The notes under the pieces are model-generated. The model did not search any database, was not told where the DNA came from, and saw only the letters and a list, made by a program, of their open reading frames with translations. The position numbers and the translations under genes were made by a program. From NCBI GenBank assembly GCA_021399435.1, contig JAJTUP010000007.1:434001-498000 (forward strand): a DNA stretch of 64,000 bases, written 5' to 3'. Of the stretch, positions 12,418 to 24,708 are shown piece by piece; the stretch's first letter is position 1, and every line of letters starts with the position of its first letter. This stretch comes from Diaporthe sp. PMI_573 (Eukaryota > Ascomycota > Sordariomycetes > Diaporthales > Diaporthaceae).

Positions 12418-13221
12418 CATGGGGATCAATCTCGACGCTTTAATGTATTTAGAAGTCTTTTCTCGGCAGCTTTAAATTGGGCGTCGTGATCGCATAGTAA
12501 GTGACAGCTGAACACAACGTCGAAACAGGCGCTATGCGAAAGCTAGTCAGCCTGAATACAACGTACCACAACGTGACACGACGCCTGAATATTGGGTGCT
12601 TGTGCGTTGGGCGCAGTCACCCTCAGTGCGCTGCCGTAGTCCCCAATATGGGCGTGCCTATGTTGGTGGATATTCTTTTGCTACTAGTCTGGCGACAGCA
12701 CCGGATATATTATTTCGCAACCTGCCTCCAAAAATTCCGCCGCCATTCGCTCGGGTACAGTTCGTTTGATGTCTGTCGCTAGAGCAGTACCCGAGTCCCC
12801 CAACTATGCCTTGAAACTATAGCGGGAGGAAGAAGCCGAGGTTGTAGCGCTGTAACACAAGACATGACAAACAGCGGGATCTAACCGGGTAAAGCTCTTG
12901 TCAATTTACCCTTTACATCAACCCACGCGGTAAAATGGAGTAGGGACAAGGTATCAATGCGTGCACTTTCGTTGCGCTCCAATTACGATCCGCAGCACAT
13001 GCTGTCACCTCACATCACGCCCCAATTCTCAACTCCAGACGTCAGCTGGTACTGGTATTCGAATGGAAACGAAGATTTCACTGTCATAGATCTGCCAGTG
13101 TCTAACGACGAAACCGAACGGATATTTAAAGTGCACAACAGCTGGCAACTAGCTTCTGCTTGCCACAGACTTGTCTTGCTACAATCTTCAACAGCTGCAA
13201 ATTCCCAAACCCCACTGCAAT
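12418..13221. other. Intergenic, promoter side of GH43 gene
   Basis: No gene recognised. A 95-codon frame at 12957-13244 overlaps the GH43 start in another frame and lacks any recognisable feature. Confidence 0.5.
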
Positions 13222-14769
13222 ATGGCAATCCTTTGGCACTTTAGTCTTGTGGTCTTCAGCCTGGTGGCCTTGATACGCGGCCAAAATTTCAACAACCCTG
13301 TCCTCTGGGAAGACCTCGCTGACAATGAGGTTATTCGAGTCAACGACACATACTACTACACAGCATCGACGATGCATTATTCGCCCGGTGCCCCGATCCT
13401 TCGCTCTTATGATCTTGTCAATTGGGAGTACCTCAGCCATGCAGTCCCTACGCTGGGTTGGGGCACCAAATATGACTTGACTGGAGGCCAACAAGCTTAC
13501 GTCAAGGGTATCTACGCGTCTACCTTCAAGTACCGCAAAAGTAACAACCTTTGGTACTGGATCGGCTGCATCGAGTACTCGACAACATACGTCTTCACTG
13601 CTCCGTCGCCGACGGGGCCTTGGTCTCAGAAGGCCAAGATCGCAACTTGTTACTACGATGCAGGTCTCCTCATCGACGACGATGACACGATGTACGTCGC
13701 GTACGGGAACACCCAGATCAGCGTCGCACAACTATCCGCCGACGGCCTCTCGGAGGTTCGCAAGCAGGAGGTGTACTCCACGCCGTCCAGCATCGGGGTC
13801 CTGGAGGGCAGCCGGATGTATAAACGCAATGGAAAATACTACATCTTCGTGACGAAGCCGGCGACCAGTCAGTATGTGCTCCAGGCAAGCAGCCCATGGG
13901 GTCCGTACACCGTCAAAGCATTCGCCCAGAGCGTGGCCGCCCCTGTGTCGGGAGCCGGAAACCCTCATCAGGGTAGCTTGGTCGATACCCCCGGTGGGAA
14001 TTGGTACTATATGGCGTTCATCGACAACTACCCCGGCGGCAGAGTCCCGGTCCTTGCCCCCGTGACTTGGGGCTCAGACGGGTTCCCAGCCGTCACCTTG
14101 TCCAACGGAGCATGGGGCAAGTCATACCCATACCCGGCGACTCAGAGACCGGTCCAATCCACGCTCGGAACCGACACATTTTCTGGGACATCCCTCGGAC
14201 CAGCATGGGAATGGAACCATAACCCCGACACTTCCAAGTTCACAGTCTCGAACGGCCTGACTCTTAGCACCGCGACGGTGACGAGCGACCTTTACGCGGC
14301 CCGGAACACATTGACAAAGCGGATCCACGGCTCTCAGGGAGTCGGCACGGTCGTTATCGACTTCACCTCCCTGGGCGACGGCGATCGTGCCGGCCTTTCG
14401 TTGCTGCGGCAGGCCTCCGCCTACATCGCCGTCCAGCGGTCTGGCTCATCCTACGCCATCGTGATGTACAACGGTCTAAGCATGGTCAAGAGCACGTGGG
14501 TCACGTCCTCAACGGGTTCTCAGGCGGCCACCACGCCCATCTCGCAGCGTCGTGTTTGGCTTCGTACTACAGTCGACATCAGTCCTGGGTCGGGGAAGAA
14601 GGGGTCGTTCTCATACAGCCTCGACGGCAGCACATTTGTGACGTTTGGCTCGCAGCTGACTCTGAACAATGAATGGGAGTTTTTCATGGGTTACCGATAT
14701 GGCATCTTCAATTTTGCCACGAAGGCTCTTGGTGGCTCCGTCAAGGTTGAGTCCTTCACGAGCACTTAA
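13222..14769 (+). CDS. Secreted glycoside hydrolase family 43 (beta-xylosidase/arabinofuranosidase type)
   Basis: Single-exon gene of 515 residues, a complete GH43 plus C-terminal domain. Start ATG 13222 gives a signal peptide (hydrophobic core in residues 5-19, likely cleavage after the RG at 19-20). The five-bladed propeller residues are visible: catalytic base Asp34 in LADNEVIRV, the pKa-modulating Asp146 in YYDAGLLIDDDD, and the general acid Glu195 in VLEGSRMY. NPHQGSLVDTPGGNWY is also typical. From about residue 310 a concanavalin-like second domain follows (beta-xylosidase C-terminal type). Enzymes of this layout release xylose or arabinose from hemicellulose outside the cell. No other polysaccharide-degrading gene lies nearby. 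Codon use is GC-rich like neighbouring intact genes. Confidence 0.93.
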   Translation: MAILWHFSLVVFSLVALIRGQNFNNPVLWEDLADNEVIRVNDTYYYTASTMHYSPGAPILRSYDLVNWEYLSHAVPTLGWGTKYDLTGGQQAYVKGIYASTFKYRKSNNLWYWIGCIEYSTTYVFTAPSPTGPWSQKAKIATCYYDAGLLIDDDDTMYVAYGNTQISVAQLSADGLSEVRKQEVYSTPSSIGVLEGSRMYKRNGKYYIFVTKPATSQYVLQASSPWGPYTVKAFAQSVAAPVSGAGNPHQGSLVDTPGGNWYYMAFIDNYPGGRVPVLAPVTWGSDGFPAVTLSNGAWGKSYPYPATQRPVQSTLGTDTFSGTSLGPAWEWNHNPDTSKFTVSNGLTLSTATVTSDLYAARNTLTKRIHGSQGVGTVVIDFTSLGDGDRAGLSLLRQASAYIAVQRSGSSYAIVMYNGLSMVKSTWVTSSTGSQAATTPISQRRVWLRTTVDISPGSGKKGSFSYSLDGSTFVTFGSQLTLNNEWEFFMGYRYGIFNFATKALGGSVKVESFTST

Positions 14770-15333
14770 AGGTGCATGTACGGGATCCTGAGGCCTCAAC
14801 AAGGGACCAGCTCACTGTCTGAATTATGTGAGGTGTACTCTAGTGGTTGATCTCGGCCAAGGACATATGTATATACAATGCAAGAGTGCTTCATAACGGT
14901 AACAGTGAGCTGCCTGAAATATCACAGTCTGCAGACAAACCGAGAAGGACTGCAAGTACCAACTTCCGATACGTTCAAAAGTAGGGCTCGTGTTAGATGC
15001 TTCCCCATCACACTTCTCACAAATTGCCGTGACGAGTAAGTAGACTACCCAGAATGGCAACGTGATTTTCTGCAGCCAGTGACGCACTCAGCTTCTGTAG
15101 TCCTGCAAACTGAGCACTGCAAAGGTCCACACCGACCCCATTTGAACACACACTTTGTGATATGCCCTTCTGCAAGAAGCCTGCAACACCTCCTGAGCGA
15201 ATTCCGCAGCTCTGTGCTCTTCTAGAGTCAATTATCTCTCTAAACCCTCGCTTCACCACCACCTGCACGCACTACACGTACTTACCCTCAGACCATATCC
15301 ACGCCTTCAAGCGGCACACTCCTAAGAACAACC
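14770..15333. other. Intergenic, nothing recognised
   Basis: Between the GH43 stop and the Cys-rich orphan. No supported gene or repeat was seen. Confidence 0.5.
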
Positions 15334-15903
15334 ATGATGAGCATACGCACCATCCCAGAGCGGCACTGCGTCGGCTGCTACCAATGTACCTGCAGCGGTC
15401 CGTGCCTGGCAACTCATCGGGACAGATACTGCTGCCACAACCCCAGCTGCCGTTTCCATCCGCCATTCCCTGCGCCACCAGGGCCCATCCAGCAAAGAAC
15501 GGCCCAGCCTGCCGCGCCCGAGACAAGGGCGATCGAGGCACTCAACCCCTCGAACGCCAATGAGGGCGAGCGAGAGATCATCTCGGCAGGCACCTTGAGC
15601 AACTCGAACGTCACCCTCAGGGAAACCTTCACCCGGGAATGGATCCTTGTCGGTGGTGAGCCTGTCACTGGGCAGGTTGCTGCAACGGGCCCGACTGCGG
15701 CAGAAGATGAGACCTCGGATGCTAGCTCGCGCGCGAGATTTACCATCGAAGAATATGAGGCACAAGCACAGCTCCTGGCACAATACCAACCGCGTCAGGG
15801 TCGGCAGCCGCAGCCAGCGCAAGGAGATGGTAGGACGCTTAGGATCAGTGGGAGTGGACAAGGGACGAGTAGGAGGCCCAGAGTTTGGATTGGGTTTGAT
15901 TAG
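15334..15903 (+). CDS. Hypothetical protein with N-terminal Cys/His cluster
   Basis: Open frame of 189 residues, not recognised. Residues 11-41 carry a dense Cys/His set: CVGCYQCTCSGPC, then H, then CC and C, with H and more Cys spaced like metal ligands. The rest is Pro/Gln-rich and acidic, probably disordered, ending PRVWIGFD. There is no signal peptide, so an intracellular small zinc-binding protein is the simplest reading. Two adjacent ATGs (15334, 15337) are possible starts. The opposite strand has a longer frame (235 codons) with no such pattern, which I regard as the shadow. The call rests on composition alone. Confidence 0.4.
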   Translation: MMSIRTIPERHCVGCYQCTCSGPCLATHRDRYCCHNPSCRFHPPFPAPPGPIQQRTAQPAAPETRAIEALNPSNANEGEREIISAGTLSNSNVTLRETFTREWILVGGEPVTGQVAATGPTAAEDETSDASSRARFTIEEYEAQAQLLAQYQPRQGRQPQPAQGDGRTLRISGSGQGTSRRPRVWIGFD

Positions 15904-17441
15904 GGTATGATCAGGGTGGGAGGGTCTTGAACATGCGAACTCGAACACGTAAAGCAACTGAGAGAGAAAACAGTTCCGCATGAAATCATGGGTGGAGACG
16001 TGGTACAGAGCCGGACGCAGTAGGAGCATGTGCTCGATGTGAAGTAGGCATGTGAGGAGGACTTGGAAAGTGAATTGGGGCGATGCCTTCAGGTGGAGAG
16101 GATACTGGTATGTTCGAAGTCGATTTTGACTGTGGTGCGTGCTCCAAGGGGGGGGGGGAGGCAGTCAATATGAGCTTTTGAGCAAATGCGTCGAGTTGGT
16201 ACGAAATTCTACCGTTGCAATTATTCTTCTATTTGCTCACGTTGATATGATACGAACGCCAATTGCCCAATTGAAACGCGGAAGCCCGTCCCATTCATGC
16301 TGAGACAGCCTCAAGCCATGTTCAAATTGACGCGCTGAGAGCCACCGTTCAAGATCAACCTCAACCATCTTCACTTCGCCATCAAATCAAAGCAGCTTGG
16401 AGTCCCACCTCTGATCCAAGAGCAATATATGTCGCAAAGCTAAAGAGGACGTTGATCACTAGTCAAAAAGCGAAGGACTCTGGTTCTTCCGGAATCGTCA
16501 TCTTTGATGTCAGTGACAAGACACATTCGCTTCAAGACGGCACTATGGACTCTGTCGACCTGGCGTCCACTGAGCCACTGCCTAGAGTCATGTCTGATTC
16601 CTATTGATCCTGAGTGCGTGTCGGTCACGATGCCACGAGATGCCCTGGTGTAAAAATCAGCACACGGAAAAGAGCACGACTTGTAACTGACACTGCAGTT
16701 GCCAAATATGCAGAGGGTCTTGCGCCAAGATGAGACCCTTGTGGGAAGTATGAACTTCTGTGACTTGGTGACTTTGTAATTATACGCCGTAGCCGCAATA
16801 ATTTCGATTTATCGGTATAGGTCATCATATGGATATTTGGTCATTCCGGGAGGTATATGGAAATATTCGGTGCTGTAAATATGTTTGCAAATTTCTAGTA
16901 GCTGCAGCATTTCTAGACCCAAAGTCTGAGCCTGGGACGGGTGTAAGTGGAGACGCATGTACATGTACCTGGATGGCCTTAGGTCCTTCACTCTAAATTC
17001 CCTTGGGACGCAACTAGTCCTTTCCCACATATCTTGTCTACCATTTGGCATACTAAGGCTCATTGATATACAGTGTATGTTTCTATTTATATATCAAATC
17101 AGGTCATTATTTTCACAGTGGGTGTTGGGGGCTTATGATGTGTGTGATGCGTGCATACCACGGAGTGGGGAGCGAGTATTTACTGGTGTGCTAAATAACC
17201 AGCAGCGCTCCACCGTGTCAGCACAAAAGGACCAACGCCGCCGTTGCGGGTATCCCCGCACCTGAGCTGAGGGCCAACAACCCGGCTACAGCTGCAGTAT
17301 TCTGTACAAATATCGCCCCGAGCCTACCGCAGTGCACTCAACGCCCACTGAATCCTCATCAAGTTGACCTCCCTACCTCCGACCGATTCTCCATTTCAAG
17401 ATCGTTTTTGAATCCTTTGAATCCGGAAGTAATTATCAGTC
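15904..17441. other. Intergenic, promoter side of TDP2-like gene
   Basis: No gene recognised. A run of G residues lies at about 16149-16159. The region is locally AT-richer than the flanking genes. Confidence 0.5.
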
Positions 17442-18467
17442 ATGGAAGCCATCATTGCCCAGGCCATCAAAGACAGTGCAGTCTTGAGAAAGACCTTGGT
17501 GCCATGGGAAGCAGATAAACCACATGCACAGGGCTATTGTGCTTTTGATTCTGTGACTTCTTCCTGGGTCCCCAAGTCCCCTGCCGCCGTCCAAAACGGG
17601 AGTCATGGATCTCAAGGAATCAGCAACCTAACTCTCTACACGTGGAATGTGGATTTCATGCTGCCTTTTGCAGAGGCACGCATGAAGCCGGCGCTGGCCC
17701 ATCTGGGCAGCTTGACGAAGGGGCTCCCGCCCACCACCGCGTCCGTCATCTACCTCCAGGAATGCACACCCGAGGACCTCACCACCATCGCCAATACGCC
17801 GTGGGTCAGAGAGCGGTACCACCTGCTCGACACGGACCCCACCAACTGGGCAACCACCCACTACGGAACCACCACACTGGTCGATATCCGCCTGCCCATC
17901 GTGTCGGCTTTCCGCGTCCACTATTCCAAGACACGCATGGACCGCGACGCCTTCTTCGTGGACGTTTCTCTCAATGGCAAGACCATCCGTCTCTGCAACA
18001 GCCACCTCGAGTCGATGGCCTTCGATCCTCCCTTCCGCCCGCCCCAGGTTGAGCTCGTGGCGAAGTACATGCACGAGGGCCACCTGCATGCTGCGCTGGC
18101 CGCGGGTGATTTCAACGCCATTCAGCCGTTCGATCGCACCTTGCACGCCGACAATAATCTTAAGGATGCGTATCTGGAGCTGGGCGGGAAGGAGGACTCC
18201 GATGAGGGCTTCACGTGGGGCCAGCAGGCTGCGACGAAATTGCGGGAGCAGTTTGGCTGTTCACGTATGGACAAGGTCTACTTCTGCGGGGGTGTCAAGC
18301 TGCTGAGGTTTGAGAGGTTTGGCGCGGATGTCCTGGCCGAGGGGGAGGATGAGGGCAGGCAGATTGTCGAGCTGGGCTTTGAGAAGCCTTGGGTGACGGA
18401 TCATCTGGGTGTTGTGGCCGAGGTGCAGTTGACGAGTTCCGAAGATGCACCTGTTAGCCAGCTTTAG
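17442..18467 (+). CDS. Endonuclease/exonuclease/phosphatase family protein, TDP2-like
   Basis: Single-exon gene of 341 residues. All signature motifs of the EEP metal-dependent phosphodiesterase fold are present in order: TWNVD (about 67-71, Asn69), LQEC (Glu107), NSHLES near 186, GDFNA near 220 and TDHLGV near 324, with SRMDKVYF between the last two. The combination TWN/QE/HLES/GDFN/TDH resembles tyrosyl-DNA phosphodiesterase 2 and its fungal homologues, which hydrolyse 5'-phosphotyrosyl bonds left by topoisomerase II. Residues 1-60 are variable. A role in DNA-end repair is inference from the family. Other EEP enzymes with different phosphodiester substrates remain possible. Confidence 0.8.
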   Translation: MEAIIAQAIKDSAVLRKTLVPWEADKPHAQGYCAFDSVTSSWVPKSPAAVQNGSHGSQGISNLTLYTWNVDFMLPFAEARMKPALAHLGSLTKGLPPTTASVIYLQECTPEDLTTIANTPWVRERYHLLDTDPTNWATTHYGTTTLVDIRLPIVSAFRVHYSKTRMDRDAFFVDVSLNGKTIRLCNSHLESMAFDPPFRPPQVELVAKYMHEGHLHAALAAGDFNAIQPFDRTLHADNNLKDAYLELGGKEDSDEGFTWGQQAATKLREQFGCSRMDKVYFCGGVKLLRFERFGADVLAEGEDEGRQIVELGFEKPWVTDHLGVVAEVQLTSSEDAPVSQL

Positions 18468-19096
18468 GGTTCACCTCTCAGGATGCATATAGAGGTACCA
18501 TTTGAGTAGAGAAAATTTGGGTGGTTTGTAATTTCGCAGAGCACGAGCTAGAGCCGACAACGCGGGACACACGTATCGTAGGTGTGACACGGGACACATG
18601 TTATACCGCTTCATCTTTTGTGACGTGCCATTGGCTTGTAGAAATACGAGCTTGATGTCGATACCGGGGTTCTCTTTGACAATGGACCTAAGCACTCAAC
18701 CCTGCTTAAACAGGAGTCGTGGCGGTAGGTCAACAAGGACTGGGACAGAGGTGCGCAACCTGACCAAATGTGCACCACCATGGTAGCAACAATTGAGCAC
18801 ACGTAGCCGTCAGCTGTGCCTTGGGACTGCGCGATAAACCCTCGTGAAGAGTCCTGACAATCCAAGCCGGGCGAGGGCCTGTAATTTCTGTGCTTGAGAG
18901 ACTGTATCATATGGACGTCCCTCACGCAATGAATGCCGGTCGTCAGGACGGAGCTCACGTCAAAAGAGACGAGTCATCGTCACGAGACTTGATACACTAC
19001 TTTGCAAGTGTGAGACTTCAAGACGGAGGCAACGGAGGCTCATGCAGTGACGGGCCGCATGAGCTCTTACGCCCACGCAAGGCGACCCTTATGTAT
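18468..19096. other. Intergenic between convergent genes, nothing recognised
   Basis: Lies between the 3' ends of the TDP2-like gene (plus strand) and the CHY gene (minus strand). No supported feature. Confidence 0.5.
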
Positions 19097-19438
19097 TCAC
19101 ACCTCAAAATACAGCTCGTAGTGCCTGGCACAACCAGGGTTGAAGCCCGAGTCGCAGCCTGGGCACTTGCTCCCACAGCTCAGGTACTCGTCGATGGACA
19201 GTTCCCGGCGGCAGCTGCCGCAGAGCACGGCTTTTTCGTGGCGTTCGTGGCGTGCCCATACTTGTGGGGGATGCCCGGCCAATGCTTCGTGGCAGCTAAT
19301 GCAGGCGTAGTACTCAAGGCAGCACTTGTGTTTGATGGCGATGATGTCCAGGTCGGAGTGCCAATGGGCGCATTTTGTTGTGGGAGAGACGTCGACGCCG
19401 TGGACGAAGGGATGTGGTGGAGGGGATTTGGAGGTCAT
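19097..19438 (-). CDS. CHY-type zinc-finger protein, Hot13-like
   Basis: About 113 residues from the ATG at 19438. An upstream in-frame ATG at 19522 would add 28 residues without similarity. Nearly the whole protein is one CHY zinc finger: KCAHWHSDLDIIAIKHKCC, then YYACISCHEALAGH, then AVLCGSCRRELSIDEYL, then CPGCDSGFNPGCARHYELYF. These are the conserved Cys/His ligands of the family. Short fungal proteins of this kind include Hot13 (helper of Tim) of the mitochondrial intermembrane space, which keeps Mia40 zinc-free. The same domain also occurs in ubiquitin ligases, but no RING follows here. The Hot13-like role is inference; the domain itself is clear. Confidence 0.85.
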   Translation of the reverse strand: MTSKSPPPHPFVHGVDVSPTTKCAHWHSDLDIIAIKHKCCLEYYACISCHEALAGHPPQVWARHERHEKAVLCGSCRRELSIDEYLSCGSKCPGCDSGFNPGCARHYELYFEV

Positions 19439-19623
19439 GACTGAAGTGGGAGGGGCTCTCGTAATGACATGATAAGGAACATGCTGTAAGGGAAACATGT
19501 GAGGTCGGATGGACGTTTGCAATGCAGGGTTGGTTGAGGTGCGCGTTGCCGAGGCATGCGCGTTCCGAAGTGGGGGCTGCGGGCAAGCCCAGCTCCAAGC
19601 TCCCCTAGACCCCAGTCTAAGCT

Positions 19624-21695
<2,072 letters not shown>

Positions 21696-22154
21696 TCGCA
21701 ATACCCAAGCCGCCCCCAGCTGACCCAAAATAATTCAGCGCCCCACGGCCCGCCGAACACATCCCAACCCGAAGCAACCATGGCGCCGTCATCAACCCCA
21801 CGAATGCCTAGCACCATCCCTGCGCGGCCACAAGCCGTCCCGCCGGAGGACGTGTCAAGACATACAGCCAGCCGCGATGCTATGCCATCCCCAGCTCCAC
21901 CAATGTCCAGCAGGATCCCTGCGCCCCCTCTAGTCGTCCCGCCCGAGGAGGTCGAAAGGCACAAGGCCAGCTACAATGTCATATTAAAGCACCAGAAGGC
22001 CAGCTTCGAGTGTATGCAGTACCTGATGGCAAGGACGGAGGCGAGGCCGCTCCCGGAGAGCCTGACGGGCCTGCCGCCTAGCCTGAAGGATGTTGAGAGT
22101 GCTAAGGTGAGGCTTAGAGAGTCTGCTGAGGCTTTGCTGGCGAGTCTTGAATGA
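21696..22154 (+). CDS. C-terminal continuation of the poly-Q protein beyond an in-frame TAG
   Basis: Directly after the TAG at 21693-21695 the same frame stays open for 152 codons to a TGA at 22152. It reads a Gln/Pro-rich linker and then a helical, charged segment (VPPEEVERHKASYNVILKHQ, later PSLKDVESAKVRLRESAEAL) unlike random sequence. An internal ATG at 21780 could start a separate 124-residue protein. The simpler reading is that this is the original C-terminus of the poly-Q protein, cut off by a CAG-to-TAG change: the context is CAA TTG CAA TAG TCG CAA, in Gln-rich sequence. No good GT-AG intron removes only the stop. Confidence 0.5.
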   Translation, partial: SQYPSRPQLTQNNSAPHGPPNTSQPEATMAPSSTPRMPSTIPARPQAVPPEDVSRHTASRDAMPSPAPPMSSRIPAPPLVVPPEEVERHKASYNVILKHQKASFECMQYLMARTEARPLPESLTGLPPSLKDVESAKVRLRESAEALLASLE

Positions 22155-22517
22155 TGTGTGGGCTCGTTTCGAATATTTCGTCACGTGTGAATGATGGGAC
22201 CGGCAACGTAGTGGTGTATCTTGTTTGTCAATGTGGCTAGAGGTAGGATACATTATGCCTAGCATGGGCGCATGTCTCCATGTCGCGCCGACAGTATACG
22301 AGTGTATGATCTGGTTAAAATAGGCATGCACAGGGCTATGTAAAGTTCGGACGGTTTCCCACGCGCCGCCACATGTAAGCCGCATGTAGCTCACGCTGCC
22401 ATTCTCGTGGCGCTCCCACTGTACCCGCATCGTCTCTCACCGGGACGAAGAAACGGACATCCGCATAGAGTTGTTAAGCGTGATCATCGCACTATTCAAC
22501 GGCATTTCGTTCTACGA
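22155..22517. other. Intergenic between convergent genes, nothing recognised
   Basis: 3' flanks of the poly-Q protein region and the amidase-like gene. No supported feature. Confidence 0.5.
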
Positions 22518-24264
22518 CTACCTGCCTCCCATCAAGATATTGTCCAACACCCCCGCAGCGGCGAGGACCTCCTCATCCTTGGACCGTCTGCCAGCGAGCT
22601 GTAAAGCAATGGGAAATCCGTGAAACAAGTCGGGGTCATCTAATCGAGTTGTCAGCATGGTGGCGGAATCAATGGGATGATGAAAGTGCTTACAAGACCT
22701 CCATTCTTCCTCTTCAATGTCACTCCTGGGAACGTAAGTCTCGTCCCTGACGTCCATGACTTTGTCACACCTGAGCCCACTAGGCACAACCACAGAAGGA
22801 AGATCGAAGATGTTCCAGATAGACGTGTAGTGAGAATACTTCGCATCATCGTGCAGCGCCCCCGCGCCCACGCACGCCGGCCCGAGGATGAAGTCCACCC
22901 CTAGCTTCCCCATCAACACGTCGTGCTCTTGCGCGTAGCTCTCACGCGCCTGGCCCAGGGCTGCGAGGGGGGTGGTTTCGAGGCCGGTGACGGGCATGCC
23001 GCCGCAGAACCTGTCCGTCTCCCCCAGCGCATGCACCACGGTTGGGAGCGGGCGCTCGCCCGACCTGTCGAACTCGTCGAGGTACTTCTTGCCGCTGCCG
23101 CCGGGGAAGCGGAGGGGCCCGAGCATGACATGGCCCCGGGTGTGGTCGTAGGCTTCCCACTCCACGACTTTCACGCCGGCTGCCCGGAGCTTGTCGGCTG
23201 CGGTTCGCAGGGCTCGCAGCACGGGCGGATGGGGCTTGACGATCCCGTCGTCCTGCATCACCCCCACGGTGATGTTGCCCAAGTCGACGTCCGACCTCCA
23301 CGGTGCGGACGCAGGGGATGCGGTGAGGTTCTGGCCCAGCACGGTCTTCATCCAGGCCTGCAACCCATCCACGCTCCGAGCCACTGGCCCTACCCCCCAG
23401 CCCATACCCTCCTCGACCCGGACCGATCCGCCAGCCCAGTCCTCAGGGACCCTCGTCGCTGTAGGTCTGAACCCATAACACCCACCAAACGCAGCAGGGA
23501 CCCCAACATCCACACCAACGCCGAGAACCGCACACCCAGCCCCAACACTGACACCCTCGCCGCCACACGGCCCGCCCGGCGACAGGCGGCGGTCGAGAGG
23601 GTTAAGCGTGCGGCCCATGATGTTGTTCTCGCACCCCATCCCGATCATCGCCTGGTTCACGTTCGTGCGGAGGTAGATCACTGCGCCGGCCTGCTTTAGC
23701 AGGTGGACGAGGGGTGCGTCTTCCGTGGGTGGCGGGTTGGTGATGCGCGAGACTATGCCTGTGTGGGTTATGCGGCCTGCTAGGGGGATGGGTTCTGCTA
23801 GTGAGGTTGGGATGCCGTGGAGGGGACCTATTAGGGTGCCTGTTTTTGCTAGGTGGGCGTCTAAGGCGTCTGCCTGGTTTAGGGCTTCTTGTTCGAGGAA
23901 CTCGGTTACGAAGTTTGTCTTTTCAGCGGATGTTGTTAGGATCTCGACTGCAAATAAGAGATGAGATGGCGTCGTGGGGTGTGTTACTCACCAACTGATT
24001 CATTATGACTGCCTTTTTCAGGAAAGCCGTGGTGACCTGTCTCACTGTCCATTTGCGAGTTCGATATGCCTCCAACAGCGAATCGACATCGGAGTTTGTG
24101 ATCTCGATTTCCTCCGCTGTTAACCTGCCGGCCTCATTGGGAATGTTCAGCACGCAGCGTTGTTCTTCTGATGGTAGGTGTTCTGGTTCCAAGAGCCATT
24201 GTCTTGGTATTGACTGATCGCGAAGGTCAATGCTGATCTTTGCTGTTTTACCCCACCACCTCAT
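22518..24264 (-). CDS. Amidase-signature family protein lacking the catalytic triad
   Basis: Three exons (24264-23992, 23918-22694, 22639-22518) splice to about 539 residues, the normal length of fungal acetamidase-like enzymes. Intron 1 has a CTAAC branch and an AAG acceptor; intron 2 is 54 bp (GTAAGC...TTAG). The fold is clear: KWTVRQVTTAFLKKA, then GPLHGIP, NPLDRRLSPGG, CYGFRPTATR and YDPDLFHGFPIALQLAGRR. Every triad residue is missing. The Lys in SLKD is Ala132 (SLAE). The GSSGGE segment reads GGPCGGE, so the cis-Ser is Cys209. The GGSIR that carries the nucleophile is absent, since DVG runs straight into VPAAF at 230/231. The frame and both introns are intact, so this is a pseudoenzyme or a very young pseudogene rather than a working amidase. 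Confidence 0.85.
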
Positions 24265-24708
24265 CTTGTCTAGCTGATTATCAAAAAGTCGGGGCGATTA
24301 GTTTTGTCGTTCTTGTTACTTTGCTTAAATCTGACGCTCGGAGGTCGTTTTTCACGAAAGAGGCTGGCTTTTTGTTTGATGTTAAATGTGGACTGAATTA
24401 ACAAGCAGAGCTGACTCGGGCCTTGCCTTATAAGCTTTTGTAAAAAGTGACCCGGTCAACTGCTACCCGGGCTGCCTCAACGAATGTCTCCACTAACAAC
24501 CGGCCGCAGCAATCCACTTGATGCTGTATCCTGGACTTGAATTCAGGGTGGGTCAAACGTATAAGCCACAACATGTCCCACGGCCCGGAGTTGAAACCTC
24601 CTCCTCCAACCATGGCGAAATCAGGCAATGAATGCTCGTTCTCGCTAGCTACCGATGGTCAACCACACCTCCCCCCAAAGAGGACATGCCTCCCATCAAT
24701 GTGATCGC
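24265..24708. other. Intergenic, nothing recognised
   Basis: Upstream region of the amidase-like gene and 3' flank of the CFEM gene. No supported feature. Confidence 0.5.

Noticed and set aside
12957..13244. 95-codon frame overlapping the GH43 start
   Set aside because: Out of frame with GH43, no domain and no plausible splice into a gene.
15322..16029. 235-codon frame on the minus strand
   Set aside because: Overlaps the Cys-rich orphan and shows no domain, with random-looking composition. Taken as the shadow.
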